From NCBI RefSeq assembly GCF_947507565.1, contig NC_089186.1:806001-870000 (forward strand): DNA of 64,000 nt, written 5' to 3'. This DNA is from Oscarella lobularis. Taxonomy: Eukaryota; Porifera; Homoscleromorpha; Homosclerophorida; Oscarellidae. The translations under genes and the position numbers were made by a program. Under the pieces are notes generated by a model, which worked only from the letters and a program-made list of their open reading frames with translations, had not been told where the DNA came from and made no database searches. Below are positions 12,852 through 27,000 of this stretch, piece after piece (positions within the stretch are counted from its first letter, which is position 1; every line of letters begins with the position of its first letter).

Positions 12852-13364
12852 TGGGGAATCCGTACAGGCGCGATTGTGAACGACTGCCAGTGACCCACCA
12901 CCGTCAAAAAGTATGACTACGGGTATACGTACCTCGTAAGCTGTAGATATATCGAGAAGTGCGCATTTCGTTTTGGACCACAACCCACACCCACCTTCCA
13001 TCGCTTCCTTTGTTTATAGTTGCGCCTACGTGCATGACTATCTAATTAAGCTTCAATATTATAGTTGTGCACTCGCGCAATCTGACGTCACATGCGGAAC
13101 GTGTGCGCAAGGACGACTCGTCTTTTCTAACAAAATCTTGCGAAGGCGCCATCCCTGAATGTCTCCCAGCGAGTGTAAAGCACCTCTATACATTATGCTG
13201 CGGGTTAGCATGACGCACTTCACTTACGTCATGCATACAAATACGACGTATTAGCTCAGCTAATCCGTATGCGTGACGTATTCAGGTTCATGTTGGATGT
13301 GAATGAACAAACATCAGTTTATATTTAGCGGCGTCGCGGACCACATGCAGGTGCATATTCAACG

Positions 13365-13484
13365 ATGCAAACATTGAGGTTTCCTCTGATTCTTGCTGTT
13401 TTTGCAGCGGCTGTGGCAAGTCGCAGCAGCTCGTGTTTTTTTCTCAGCGGAACGTCCGCCTTTTACCCTGTCGTGGATCAATAA
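13365..13484 (+). CDS. Small secreted peptide, copy B
   Basis: ATG at 13365 gives the signal peptide MQTLRFPLILAVFAAAVAS followed by a 20-residue tail with one Cys and then TAA. It is the homologue of 2606-2797. The copies go out of register at a T homopolymer right after SRSSSC, so either the short form is real or one copy is frame-broken. A conserved downstream reading frame (about 13795-13934, ending HLSSFSF then stop) could be a second exon. Confidence 0.45.
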   Translation: MQTLRFPLILAVFAAAVASRSSSCFFLSGTSAFYPVVDQ

Positions 13485-14639
13485 TTTTGATTGTAGTTAG
13501 TGTGTCCCAAATATGGCGAAGGCCTCTCTCTCATTTCTCATTCTCACTCTCACTCTCACTCTCTCTAATCCATGTCACGTGTACGTTCGTGAACGTCATT
13601 CTGTAGAGGTAATTATCCTAATACCGATCACGTGTGAATTTAGTCTCATTGATTCCGAATGATTCGTCGCCGTCCTAAAATTAGGAGCCTTCCCATTCAG
13701 TGTCGTCGTTCTCGGCCTTGTTTGCAGCGTCCGAAGCACATTCAGAGTGGAATAGGACGGGTCTGTGAGCTCTATCACCATCGGGGCCTCTCATTAGGGT
13801 TCATGATGAACATGCACGCGAGATGTGTGCTGCGATTGCTATTAGACGATGCTGTTACTCAGGCTACCTCAAACGATGCTCATACTTCGAATAAGTTGTG
13901 CACAGACGCACATTTGTCGTCTTTTTCTTTCTGACTCTCCCTATCGACGCCCTTGCTTATTATTGCCTCTCCAAAACCTTTGCGCCGTGCGGAATCAACA
14001 TGTACGCTTGCCACCGTAAAGAAGCAACCTCTCTCTTTGGGGGAAGGTGATGGGCCCCCCTTTCGGGCCCTTTTCTTGTTTCCCTTGTCTCCCTAGCTAC
14101 TGCATTGTAAAGTTTGGTTTTTGATCCTTAGGTTGTCAGAGAGGGAGGAATGTAATTCGGCTCATCGCTCTTTATAAAACGTACTAATCTACCTTTTCCC
14201 TCGTTGTTCGTCGCTCTCTATTTTTTCTCCAGGGTCGCGAACTTTTCTATTGTTTGAACGCGGTTAAGAGGCTTGTTGATAGTGCGCGATTTCTCAGCCT
14301 TGGTCATTGCTTTGATTTTCTCTGTTCGATGTTTGGAGGGGATGAGGAGAGGTCAGGTGACGTCCTCTTCTGGCCTCGCAGAGAATAAGCGAATATGAGA
14401 TTGCATCAAGTAAAGAGAAAATGCATGATTAGGCTGGCGTTGGATTTCACTTCGGTCACTTAAGTTAATTATGCGCTCTTTTTGCCGAGCACGAAGCGAA
14501 AATCAATTGAAGATAGAAGACGCTCAAGAGACCAATCTTGTAGTCTTATACATAGATTGCGCTGTGTAATAGTTGGAATGATGACGTTATCGGAAGGGTC
14601 CTGAGCACGACCCTTGCATCAGATTCAAAACTGCTCCGG

Positions 14640-15130
14640 GACAGTTGGAAAGCAGGTCTCGTTCGCACGAGTACGGAATAGCGCGTCCCATACACTTAGT
14701 GGTTGACACATACGATTTTTATTTCTAATAAAACCCGGAAGTAAACCGGAAATTGCCAAAAAAATTTTGCGCACAGGTCTCCCTTCTTTTGTTGTCCACC
14801 TGCACAAACCGCAGGGGCTCGCGCAGGCTTCGGTTGGGTGGGGGTCAACCTCCCTACTCCCCCGTCGGAGTTGGAGCCTGTTTAGTCTCCCGGCTCGGAC
14901 GCCTGGGACCGACAGCGCTCGGATGTGAGTGCTGACGGCCTGGTTTCAGGGGGACCGCTATTGTAACCCACCGCGTCTTGCCCAAGTGGGGTGACAGTTT
15001 ATCACTCGTGCCACGGGAGTAGGGGATTGAATCCCCTGCCTTCGAGCCACGTTTCACCTCTTTGGCTCAGGAGTTGGGGCCGGGTTTTATTTAGTCACCT
15101 CGGGGCCCAGAGGTGAACGACGACATCGGA
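14640..15130. other. GC-rich repeat-like block with tRNA-type B-box hairpin
   Basis: Directly beyond the duplication edge base composition shifts to GC-rich. On the minus strand 15024-15033 gives gattcaatcc, matching the RNA polymerase III B-box pattern, inside a perfect AGGGG/CCCCT stem. No good A-box or cloverleaf is seen. The left end has an A-run (14757-14764). It resembles the tail of a short or long interspersed element, but no ORF or terminal repeat supports that. Confidence 0.3.
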
Positions 15131-16341
15131 AGTGCTTCACGAATAAGTCTACAACAAAGAGACCAAAGATGATGGACAATGTACCTGTTCAACAAGAAGC
15201 TCTTGTTTCCAGTTGCCGTCTACACAGAAACGCTCAGAAATGCACAAAAATTATATGCGCACATGAGCTTACTAAGCTTATCCTTCTTATGTTGAACCCA
15301 TCTGCACTCCACTACGCTTCAAGATGCAATAGTGTACATCCTAGATCAAATAGATCAACACAAATTAGATTGACCACATACGTTACATACCAGCAAAATG
15401 CACAGCGACTGAATGCTCCTGTGGCTTAGTGTGCCAAAGATCTCCAAAGTAGGATATAAAGGCAACGTGTCTAAGAACCGTTGTAACGTTCTAAATCCGT
15501 TTGAACCTTATCTTCACCCACGAAGACTCGTAACGTTTCCCGATGACAGGCGCTGATACGTACGACGCACGACGAACTAACGAAGCCAGGCGTGCACAAA
15601 CAAAAAACGCGATAAAAATTCCACCTTAAAAAAGACCAATAACACATCAGATTTATGAATGAATATATGCCTGGCTTTTCACTTGAATGCTGCAGCTCAC
15701 AATTTTTATGAATGATTGATTTCACTCCATTCACGGACGGACCTTCCTTGATACATGAGGCAAAAGCCGCAAATTAAACCCTAAGTATTAGGACAAAAGG
15801 GGCAAGATCGAGTGAATCTTCAGCATAGGAAAGATGTAAGCAGCAGTCCTACGTCGTCCGCCGCTGCTTTTGGCTTTGATATACCGATGAGTGCGTCCGG
15901 GCAAATTTTGCGAGTCTTTCTCATGTTTCCACTAACGAACGACGCGAGAAATGCTAAGAGAAGCTTAGAGAAGACCACCTGCTGCCAGATTGCGGTAAAA
16001 TACCTGCGTAAACCATCGCCCGAACGCTGCTTTTGGGATTCCAGCATCAGAACCCCGAATGATGCGAAAGCTCCCGTATTGTACTGATTAGGCCAATCAT
16101 TATCTTTTTGTGGTCCACCCCGCTGCTACTCTGAAGAAGAACGTATTGTTCTGTCGCCTCAATCCATCATATATGTGCATGAGGAGGAAGCATGAAAAAC
16201 TTGGGTCGACTAATAAGTAAACTAAAGAAGAACTAATAACAAAACTAAGAAAATAAGTCGCATAAGTAGCTATATAGGACTAACAGCTACTAGCACCTAT
16301 ACTTGTCGTTAGAGTACTACGTGAAGGGTACAGTACAAACG
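15131..16341. other. No gene recognised
   Basis: Only short ORFs without domains, signal peptide or splice consistency. The minus-strand reading 15820-16047 is hydrophobic in places but has no recognisable family. It is probably the 3' flank of the TRP-channel gene plus repeat debris. Confidence 0.4.
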
Positions 16342-17504
16342 TTATTGAGCTCGGCCTATACCGGAAACTGTGGACTTGCCTTGCAGTTCGAGAAACTCCA
16401 ACTGAAGCTTTTGAAAGCTTTCTTCAAAAATCTTCTGAAGTTGTCGCAATCCCTTCAACAATTCTTGAGCAGATTTTTCCTGAGTGGCACCACCTGGCGC
16501 AGTGCTGGTATCACCAGTAGACTTCAGCTGACCTGACAATGTCTTTTCCACAGCATCTACTTTGGGCTTTGCCCTTGATCCTTTATTACCTTTCCTATCC
16601 GTCACCGATACCGCTTCTGTTTTAGATTGTTTTGATTTTGCATCCGCTGGCAGTGACATCATACGTCGGCGAAGAAATGAGTGCAAGCCGTCATCGTCTG
16701 ATTCTTCAGACTCGCTCTCCTCCGAAACTACGTTGGGTGTGAATCCCATAGCCATCACTCCTGGCTGAACAACTGCCTGTATATGTCATTTCCAAAGAAA
16801 AAAAACATAACGAAGTTGCTCACTGCTTACTAACGAGCCTACTTTTAGTACACTGATTTGTTTGTCCAAGTGCTCCCTCAGTTTCTTTAGATCTCGTTTT
16901 TGAACGCCTTCTTCTCCTTCTGCTTCTGCAATCTTTTCTCTTAACTTTCTCTCAACTTCTTCGTAATCAGCAGGATTTTTGTTCGGGTAGGATGTAGGCT
17001 ATTGCAAAATTTGAAACAATATTTACTAGAGTAACACGAGGTTGATGGCCAATTACTTGACAACAGTCCTTATTGCATTGCACGTTCAATACAAGCAATG
17101 CAATCAAATGAAAAATATTGATTGGAATTGGAATTGGTAACGACTTGGCAAAGTCGTGAATAATGACAGCACGAGCAAACTTCCACTCCATATCAGCATT
17201 ATCCTGAAAGCAGCGACTGCAAGAGAAAAGTTTTGTCAATGTCAGTTCAATTTACCTGAACTCTTTGAAACGCGTCACTTATCAGAGCGATCAGCATATT
17301 AAGCAGAACAATGACGGCGAGCACCAACCACAGAGCCAGAAGGCCCGTACCAACGGCAGTTTCAACACGTCGCTCAGCTTCAAAACTGGAAAGCTCAATC
17401 AACCCAAAGAGAGACCAGAACAACATTTTTAAAGAAGGCCACATCCTAGATAAGGAGGCGTCAAGGAAACGAATGAGAGGAAGAGTGCCATATCTACTGA
17501 CATT
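16342..17504 (-). CDS. TRP cation channel (TRPC-like), pore to C-terminus
   Basis: Four exons in transcript order join in phase 0: 17504-17256, 17203-17057, 16998-16843 and 16776-16342. The first encodes a pore and S6 region with LFWSLFGLIELS and AVIVLLNMLIALISDAFQ, hallmarks of TRPC-type channels. The second starts DNADMEWKFARA, the conserved post-S6 TRP helix region, and continues LPIPIPINI. The last two are charged and end in a predicted coiled coil (LLKGLRQLQKIFEESFQKLQ). TRPCs are plasma-membrane cation channels downstream of phospholipase C. No S1-S4 or ankyrin exons lie upstream: only about 120 bp of intron separate the pore exon from the next candidate exon, whose phase does not match. 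The locus is therefore probably a truncated or rearranged channel. Confidence 0.75.
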
Positions 17505-17625
17505 CTGCAAGCATTACAACGCAAAGCACCTAGTCTCCAACCGATGGCAATAGATAGTTGGAAAGATATCTGGTAGAATTACATTTTTATTAATAGGTAA
17601 ATGGTAGATTATAAACCTTAATTAC

Positions 17626-17766
17626 CTTCTCAAAGCCGGGTAACAGTCAAGAGCCTTTTCTATAACGACTTTGTAATCAGCTAAGGCTAGTCCTTGCTCG
17701 GATTCGTCTAGCAAGCAGCAACTCTTTAGAGAATCAAGGTCTCTGTGATTGGGAGTTGCATAGCAC
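17626..17766 (-). other. Possible upstream exon of the TRP locus
   Basis: Flanked by ctag acceptor and gtaatt donor on the minus strand. It reads CYATPNHRDLDSLKSCCLLD and further helical sequence. It ends in phase 2 while the next exon (17504) starts in phase 0, so a missing exon or a break lies between. A further upstream frame (about 17955-17820) contains a TAA. I cannot assign a TRP domain to it. Confidence 0.3.
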
Positions 17767-18097
17767 CTAGTAAGGCAAAAACCAAATTATACTTCACTGT
17801 CTAAATTGTTATGTTTTACCTCTGATATTCAAGGGATTATTGAATATCCTTTGCGTTAAGATGTCGGAAAGAAGAAGGCAGTGAAATCAGCCATGATGCG
17901 CCCATAAGAGACGACAACCGCTCAGCGAAATATTCGGTTAGGTGCATGCTCCTGTACTAAACAAAAAGAAGAAACTTTATTGATATGACATGTTGACACA
18001 CTTCTAATGATTAAATACTCAGCACATCAATGAACGAACAGACCAGACAGGCAGACAGCAATTTTGAAACGGACACACACACCCCAGCCTCCCCTTC

Positions 18098-21000
18098 TTA
18101 AAGTGCAGAATCATTGTAACAGGGAACAAGATCCCGTGGCACGTCATAAGCCCTCTCCTCCCCATCATCGACCGAGAAATCGTAAATAGGATTATCAATC
18201 ACAGGCTGAGTCTCGCTGAAATGTGATTGACATTGCAGTTGTCGTAGATGCCCTCGTCATCGTTGTCATCCATGTCCCCTTTATCACAATAGATAGGATT
18301 CCTAATTCCTCCGCCAGTGAAAGTCGGCTCGTAAATAGGATTGTGCATCGCCTCATTCGACACCACGTACTCGCCGTGAGCCGCACTATCGCCTCGAATC
18401 GAAGCTCGCGCAATAGCCAAGCGCTTCCGCCGCTGTCGCTTTCGCACGAAGATCAGCGTTAACATAATCGACAAGACGAGCAAGGCGACGCAGGAAATCG
18501 CTGCTATGACCCAAGTATATTCGACATTCGTACTGTCGTCAACGCCGCCGTCAAAATGAGCTGAATTCGTCGGAGACGTTGCGTTGGGACTTCTGCTCGA
18601 TACCGTTTTGCACGTCAAACCGATTTCACTTCCAAACGCTTGATTCATGCTCCCTTCGTCGCAGTCGGTTTTCAGTCCGATCAAAACCGAAGTCACCGGC
18701 ACCGGTTTGTCGTTGAACAGAATGACGAAGTGCACGGACATTTCGCCGTTTCCGATATTGACAACATCGATAACGTACACCGAAGATATGCCGAAGTTGA
18801 TCACATTCGAACTGTCGTCCGGATCGGGTAGGGGAACGTAGAGGTTGTCTTTGAGGTAGCGTTCCAATTGCTTTTGAAAATCGACGCTACGGGGAGTGAG
18901 ATCGTTCGGAAACGGCAACGTAACGACAAACTGGTCGGGAACGCATAAGTAATCGGCGTCGATGTCCGTTAATATTGTCACGCTGGGCGAACTGGCGGCG
19001 TCGAGCGGCTTGGGAATGCACGTCTCCTGTCGGCACGGCCGATCATCGCAGGCGTCGATCAAAAACGTGCACCGATCGCCAGTATAGTCGGGCGAACACA
19101 GACAACGAAACGTCGCCACGCCGTCTATGCACGTGCTCGCGCCGAAACACGGCAACTACGCGCAATCGTCGACGTTCTCCTCGCACAGGACACCGCGATA
19201 GCCGTCGCGACACGAACAGGCGAAACCGTTGACGACGTCGAGACAATTGCCGCCGACGCCGCACGGATTCGACGCGCACTCGTCGACCTGAACGCTGCAG
19301 TCCGGTTGCAAAAATCCGACGTTGCAACGGCACGTGTATCCGTCCACGTGGTCAACGCACGTGCCGTTGTTGCATAGCAACGACGACGAATTGCCGTCGA
19401 CCGCCGGAGTTTCGCAGTAGTCGATGTCGTTGCAAACGACGCCGTCGCCCGTGTATCCTGGACGGCATTCGCATCGGCTCGTCGTCGCGCTCATTCGAAT
19501 GCACGTGGCGCGCGTCGCGTCGTCGCAGCCGGCGGTGCCGAGCGCGCACGGATCCGTTCGTTTCACGCCAACGTCGAGCGTCAAGACGGACGACGTCGGC
19601 GGATAGTCGCTGTCCGACGCCAAGATTTCTAGCGCGAATGATGATACGTTGTCGTAGTTCAGGCTTCGATTGAGATAGAGGAACGTTCCCGATGCATTCG
19701 TGACGAGATAGAAGTCGATCGAATTTGCGACGCCGTTCACCGATAGAATGACGTACGATATCGGACCGTTGCTTTCGGGATTGAAAACATCTATAGCGCC
19801 GACTAGGTCGGCGGGAGACGCGTTTTCGGGCACTTCGGGGCCCCCTTTGAGGGTGATATTTGTCGGCGCTTCGTTGATGTCAATAATCGTGAAGAAGAAG
19901 GTTTCGCTGAAGCTTAGAGGCGGCAGGCCATCGTCGACGACGAATACAGTGACATTGATGACTGGATCGGCGAGGCTTTCGTAGTCTAAGCTAACTGGCC
20001 GAGCGACGACCAACTCCCTTCCTTCGTTAATGAGCTACGAAGAAAAAATAGTCTTCAGCAAAGGTCTTATACTAACGTTGCGTTGCTAGACTTTAGTATA
20101 CTCGTTTTAATTTCCTCAACTCTAATGAGCGAGAAGAAATATTCTTGTTATTTTTACTAACTAATACACTAATCAATTCCCATGCCATCTATGCCCATGT
20201 ACTCTACGTCAAACGCGTTAGCGAGAAAACCTTCCAGACTATAATAGTGCGTCTGACCGCGATCCTCGTCGACGACCGACACGTTTGCAATCACGGCACC
20301 GACGGGCACGTTCTCGCGAATTCGACGAGATCCCGTCAGCTCGATCTTCGTCGCCGGCTCGTTGACGTCGATCACGCGAACGACGAACGAATCATCGAGA
20401 CTGAGCGGCGTCGGACGACCGTCGTCGCTGCATCGGAACAACACCCAAATCGACGGGTCCCTTTCGAAGTCGATGTCGGCACCGACGGCGACGTACAATT
20501 CATGCGTCGGTCCTTGGACGACGGTGAAGAAGTCGGATCCGTTTAGTAATTTGCACGTGTGCGTCTGATTGAAATCGGGATCGATGATCGTCAGATTAGC
20601 GACGAATGTTCCGGCCGGACTATTTTCGTCGATTTCGCCTTCGTAGTAGGACAAGATGTCGGTCGGCGGTTCGTTGACGTCGAGAATGTTCACAATCACA
20701 TCGTTCTAGATAAAAGAATAAAGTTCGTAAGTTCTGTGAAAAGACGCTAATTCAATTACTTCGTAACTTAGAGGCGGAGTGCCGTTGTCCGTCGTTCTTA
20801 TGACGACGACGTAAACGTTTTCTTCTTCGTAGTTAAATCTCGTACCACTGGGAACAACCAAGGTATTGCCGTCCAAATCGAAATACGCTAAAAAGGGAAA
20901 AATTATCAAATATTTATTTACCCTTTGGGCTTTCTTTGACTGACTCGTAACGTTTCCAATTGGGACAATAGCGTACGTATGATTTTGTCCCCTATCCTCG

Positions 21001-24000
21001 TCCACCGTCTCGAGCACTCCGATAATCGTTCCACCAGGCGAATTCTCGTCGACTCCCTTGCTCTTGAACACGACCTTCGTCGGCTGATCGTTAACATTTC
21101 CGACTTGAATCGCTATTTCTACAGTCGTGCTCGCCGGACTCAGTCCATTTTCCGTCGCCGTGAGACGGACGCGATAGCTCGATTTGACTTCGTAGTCAAA
21201 CTTTGCCGTCGAAACGAGATCGGTACCGTTGATTGCAAAAGGAACCGACGCGTTGCCTGACAGAGCGTACGTCACGTTCTGCACCCACGCCACTTCGTTG
21301 TCCGGATCCGTGCTCGTGATTATTCCCACTGTCGTGCCGACGTCAAGATTCTCGTCGATGACGTAATCGGTCAGACCAACGAAAGTCGGAGCTTCGTTGA
21401 CGTTGAGGATCTCAATAACAAACTGTCCGTCGAGGAATGTAATTGGCACGCCGTCGTCAAAGCAACGAATCTAATTAGACAAATTTAGGTAACCAAAAGG
21501 AATCTCGATTTCACGTACGTCAATTGTGTAATTTCGTTCTTCCTCGTAATTGAGCTCGTTTCGGGCGACAATCAAAGTCACATTGTCAACGACCTAAAGA
21601 GAACGAGAAAAACTTTGCGAGGAGCAACGAAGGACGCCTTTTTTCTTACCTCGAACGGTTGTTCGGGATAGTCCAATACAACGCAGGCGTGCTTCTGACG
21701 ACTCGATTTCTCATTATCGGGATCCGAGACAACGATCGTCGCGACGACAGTGCCGTTGCGACTATTCTCGACAATCTGAAGTGCCTCTCTCTAGTTACAA
21801 GGAATCAATATTATCAATAAACGTACCTCCTGATTGGTCAAGGTAATATTAGTCGGCTTCTCGTTTAGGTCTGTAATATTGACGACGACTGACCCAGTAA
21901 ACGAGAGAGGCGGACTGCCGGAGTCTACGGTCGAAACCTCAACGGTGTAATGCGTTACAGCTTCGTAATTCAAATCAGCTCCGTCCATCACTGACACTAT
22001 ACCGGTCAAAGAGTTGACCTGAAATAGTCCGGACACAGCTCGATCTGCAGACAGTATCCCGCTGCCAGGATAGGCGGCTACGATAGAAACCGAGTGCGTA
22101 TCGGCAAAGTCTTCGTCGAAGGTAAACACGTGTCCAACAAATGTTCCGCCGACGCTGTTTTCCGGAACGGAGCTCGGGCCGATAAGTTGGATTCCAGTCG
22201 GTCGATCGTTCTCGTCTGTGACGTCCACTTGAAACGTTTCGGTGATGTAGAGACCCCCGCTGTCGGTCGATCGCACGACGACTTTCCACGAGGGAGTCTC
22301 TTCGAAATCGAGACTACGCGTCGTTCTCAGTTCGCTGCCCACGAAATGGAAAGGAAAGTCGACTGGCACGTTTTCCAGCGTGTAGACGAAAGTCTAGTAA
22401 GAAAATCGTCGTCAAGTCCCGTGCCATGGTCGCCGCGCGCACGTACCTGTCGATCTTCGATCTCGTTGTCCGGATCGTCTGTCGTGAATTGCGCGACCAA
22501 TTGGCCCGCTGCCTGATTCTCAGCCACGGTACCGCCCTGCATGTGTGTGCTCGTCGGCATCTCGTTGACGTCCGTGACGACGACCACGAACGCCTGGTCT
22601 CTGCTCAAAGGCGGAATACCGTCGTCTACGCAACGTATGAGTACAGGCCAAGTGGAGTTCGTTTCGAAGTTGAGACTGGAATCGGCAACCTAAATTTTAT
22701 GCTTCCATCGTTGCTATAGAAACGAGATGGATGTTCTGCCCTACCATGAGAGCGTTGTCTTCGATGACAAATCGTCCACCAGAGTTACCAATAGCTGAAC
22801 AGGTGTGGTTTTGCCAAGAACCAGCAGGACCGAAATTATCTGGATCAACAACGGTAATGATTCCGACTCCGGCGTTAACCGGCGAATTTTCAGTAACCTG
22901 CACATACGATTTAAAGAATGATTTTGACTAGCCAGCGAAGAATAACTCACATTCAAATTAGACACAATAACGAGAGTGGGATTTTCGTTCACGTCGAGCA
23001 CCGTAACGAGGAACGTTTCTTCGCGATAGAGTGGAGGCACGCCGTCGTCAGTCGATCGCACCGTCACGTTGCATTCGCTTTTCGCCTCGAAATTCAATCC
23101 AGCATTCGGTGCCGTATACAATTGACAGTTTTTCACAACGAAGAGCCCGTTAGCGTCGTCGACGAGCGTGCACGTGTGGGTGTGCGTGGGATCCTGATCT
23201 TCCGTAACGAAATCGCCGATCAATTGATCGTTGAGATTTTCGTAGACTTCATCGACAGTCAATTCAATGTTCTTCAATAAAGAGCCTTATAAAAAAGGTG
23301 AAACGTTAAAGGATTAGGACTTACGTGCGGCACGTCATTGACGTTGACAATGTCGACATTATAACGACGAGTGAAGAACAGTCCCTTCAAGTCTGTCGTG
23401 CGGATATCGATATAATGTTTGGAGTTGCTCTCGTAGTCCAAATTGCCATTGACAATCAGTGTCGTCCAACACATCGTATTAATTCCCTGAAAGAAACGAT
23501 AGGATTGTCTTACTAGCGGCTCTACAGGTATGTCACCCACCGGTTTATCGGTAATTGTTTTGCACGTGGCACTTGCTCCCAGCGAGAATTTTCCGTTGGC
23601 CGTGTCGTCAAGACGAAACGTCAGCGTCTCGTTTTCGTCGTGATCCATTGCGACGATCTTCCCGACAACGGCTCCAACAGGCGACAGCTCTTCGACTAGC
23701 GGATGGTCGTTGGCGAATTTTAGCTGACCGTTCTCGTCGGTGACGTTGATGCGAATCGGAGCCTCGTTCACGTCGAGAACTTCGATAGTGAACGACTTCG
23801 TAATCTAGAAAAAAAGTCGGAATGTATGAAGAGCTAATATGTACGTAGTAGGTGTCCTCACGGAAAGGGCTGGTTTCCCGTTGTCTTTCGCCTCGACAAT
23901 CACAGTGTGCGAATTGAAAGTCTCGTAGTCGGCAGACGTCGCCTTTTGCAACTCATCGCCGACAATCTTAAACCTCCCATTGTCGTCGTCGATCAACGTA

Positions 24001-27000
24001 TATGTTGTCGTCTGCGAGACGTCGTCGTCCGTCGACGACAGTTTTCCCACGACCATTCCCGCCGGCGCATTCTCGAAGACTTTTTCGTGGGACAAGTCAA
24101 GAGCGCGGGGTCGATCGTTCACATCGGTCAATTGAATCATCAGCACGTAATCGATCGACAGGGCCGGCGAGCCGCTGTCCGTCGCTCGCACGACGACGTC
24201 GTACTCTTTCTTTTCTTCGATATTCAAAAGACATTCCTTACCGCCGAGAGCTAGGCACTTCGCGTTTGACGCTGCCACTTCGACCACGCCCCCGTCCAAT
24301 CTGAATCGACCCGACGCACCGTCCAACATCGAATAGGTGAACGTTTGTCGAGCGGATGCGAGATTGTCCGGATCGGTGGTCGATAATTTTCCGATTCGCG
24401 TGTTCGCGCCGCTGTTTTCCGGCACGGTGTTGGAGTTAATGCTAATTGACGTCGGTTTCTCATTTACGTCGAGAACGCGAACGATGAACGTCGCCGTCAC
24501 CGACATGGGCGGCGATCCGCTATCGGTCGACATGACAACGATCGTGTGACAATCGGCGATCTCGTAATTCAAATTCGCCGACGGCGACACTTTGATTTTG
24601 GTGCCGTCGACGACGAATTTGCCGCCGGCGCTGTTGATCAATTTGTACGCGTGAGTCTGCGCGACGTCGTCGTCGATCGTCACCAGACCGCCGACGACGG
24701 CTCTGTTCTTATTTTCGACAGCGGTAGGAGAGCCGCCGGCCAATTGAATAGCCTTAATTAGAGAAAAAGTGCTATCTCATTTTTTTCGGTTTGTTCGTGT
24801 TGTCTTTTTACCGTGGGTTTGTCGTTTACGTCGACGACGGCAATTGTAAAGCGAATAGCAACGAAAAGTCCGCCCTTGTCCGTTGCTCGAATTATAATCG
24901 TGTGCTTGCCGTTTCCTTCGTAGTTCAATGCGCCTGCTACCGTCACCGATGCCGTGCACACGGACTTGACCCCCTGAGAAAGAGAAAAAGAACGGTTTGA
25001 GAACAAGAGTCACTAATATTCTATTTACAGCAATTAAATTGGTCGAACTGCAAATTCCACTCTTCTCCACTTGGAAAAGTCCGCCGGCGTCGTCGTCCAA
25101 CGAAAACGTTAGTTTCTGAGCGGCATCTTCGTCGTGGGCTTCTACGATGCCGACGGCGGTTTTCAGGCGAGAGTTTTCGCTCACTCGAGGCGAATTGTCA
25201 CCAAAGCTCAGCTGCCGTTTTTATCTTTAAAGATGATCGTCACGGGCGGCTCGTTGACGTTCAGTACTTCGACTGTAAAGACTTTGGTCATCTGCGTAAA
25301 CGAGGTCAGGGAGAAATCGCACGGAAACAATTTCTTACGGATAGTTTCGGATTGCCGTTGTCCGTCACGACGATCGTTACGGAATGAGACGTCTTCGTTT
25401 CGTAATCGGCCGATTTGGCTTTCTGCAGTTTGTTGTCTTTCAATTTGAACAGTCCCTTATCGTCGTTCGTTAATTTATACGTAAGACTTTGACCGGCGTC
25501 TTCGTCTGTCGCACTCAACGTTCCGACTAGAGTTCCAGCAGGCGCATTCTCCTTAACCGAAAACGTATCGATTTGGAGATTTCGCGGCTGATCGTTGGCG
25601 TCCGTCACGGCGATCGTCACGGTGAAATCTTTCTGGAGGGGCGGACTTCCATTGTCCGTGACGCGAACGACGATCTTGTGAGATTTCGCCTTTTCGTAAT
25701 CGATCTTGCACTCGGCACCGCCGTTCTTCAAACAACCGACATTCGAGACCGCTCCCTTGACAACGCCTTTCTCGACTTTGAATCGACCCGCAGCGCTGTC
25801 GATGATAGTGTAGGTAAACGTCTGACGCACGCTCATAAAGTTGTCCGGATCGGTTGCCGTCAGCGTGCCGACGACGGTATTCAAAGCGCTGTTTTCCGTC
25901 ACTTTGCCGTTCGACAAACGAACGGCGGTCGGAACCTCGTTGACGTCCTTCACTTGAACGGTGAACGATTTCTCGACGAACAGAGGCGGAGATCCGGAGT
26001 CGGTCGATCGAACGATGATCGTGTATTGAGAAGCGTCTTCGTAATTCAAATTCGCGTTCGAGGACGTCATCAATGTACTGCCCTTTATCACGAATCGATC
26101 GCCGGCCGAATTCGTGAGCGTGTACGTGTGAAAGTTTGCCGGATCGTCGTCGGTCGTCGTGAAACTGCCGAGACGTTTGCCGTTCTCGTTCTCGTCGATT
26201 GACGGTTGAGCGCCGCCGGAGAAGGAAATGTCTCTCGGTCGATCGTTGACGTCGACGATTTTAATCGAATATCGAGCCGTTTTGAAGAGTTGGTGCTCGT
26301 CGGTGACTCGAACGACGATCGCGTGCAAGGCGTCGACTTCGTGATTGAGAACGCCATTGACGATGACCGGAACGGTGCATTTCGTCTTCAAATTCTAGGT
26401 AACGAAAATTAGACAACTATCTTCCAAAGGAGTATACATGCACCTAATGTAAGCCCAAACCTCCTTCTAACGAAACGTTCACCAAATCTTCTATGCATTT
26501 ATTTTATCTCCTTACCTGAACGTTGACTGACGCACAGGTGACGGAAGACGTCTTCAGTGCAAATCGATTTCCCGCCGTGTCGTCGAGCCGGAATGCGAGC
26601 TTCTGATTGGCGTCGGCATCGTACGCGACGAGAGTTCCGACTATCGTTCCCTTCACCGAATTTTCCTTCACCGTCGGATTATTGCCGGCAAACGACATCT
26701 GCCCGTTCGTCGACGCAAACGTGATGCTGACGGGCGGCTCGTTGACGTCGAGAATCTCGATCGTAAACGTCTTCGAAACTCTCATGGCTGGTTTACCGTT
26801 GTCCGTCGCAACGGCGACGATTTTATAACTCGTCGTCGTTTCGTAGTCGATTCCGCTCGACGTCTTTCGCACGACCTGATTAGCGGCGTTGAGCGAGAAT
26901 CGACCGCCGGCGTCGTTCGAGAGCGTGTACATTATTTTCTGCCCGGAGTTTTCGTCGCTAACCGACAAGCCACCGATGGGAGTATTAACAGCGGCGTCCT

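Larger units (their letters stand above)
10581..14626. repeat. Segmental duplication, copy B
   Basis: Partner of 31-3870, same orientation, about 4.05 kb. It differs by scattered substitutions, small indels and an extra block of about 190 bp near 11455-11640. That block includes a possible 5' USP exon and a perfect TGACGTCA at about 11643. It retains a working-looking splice donor in the USP locus that copy A has lost. Confidence 0.9.
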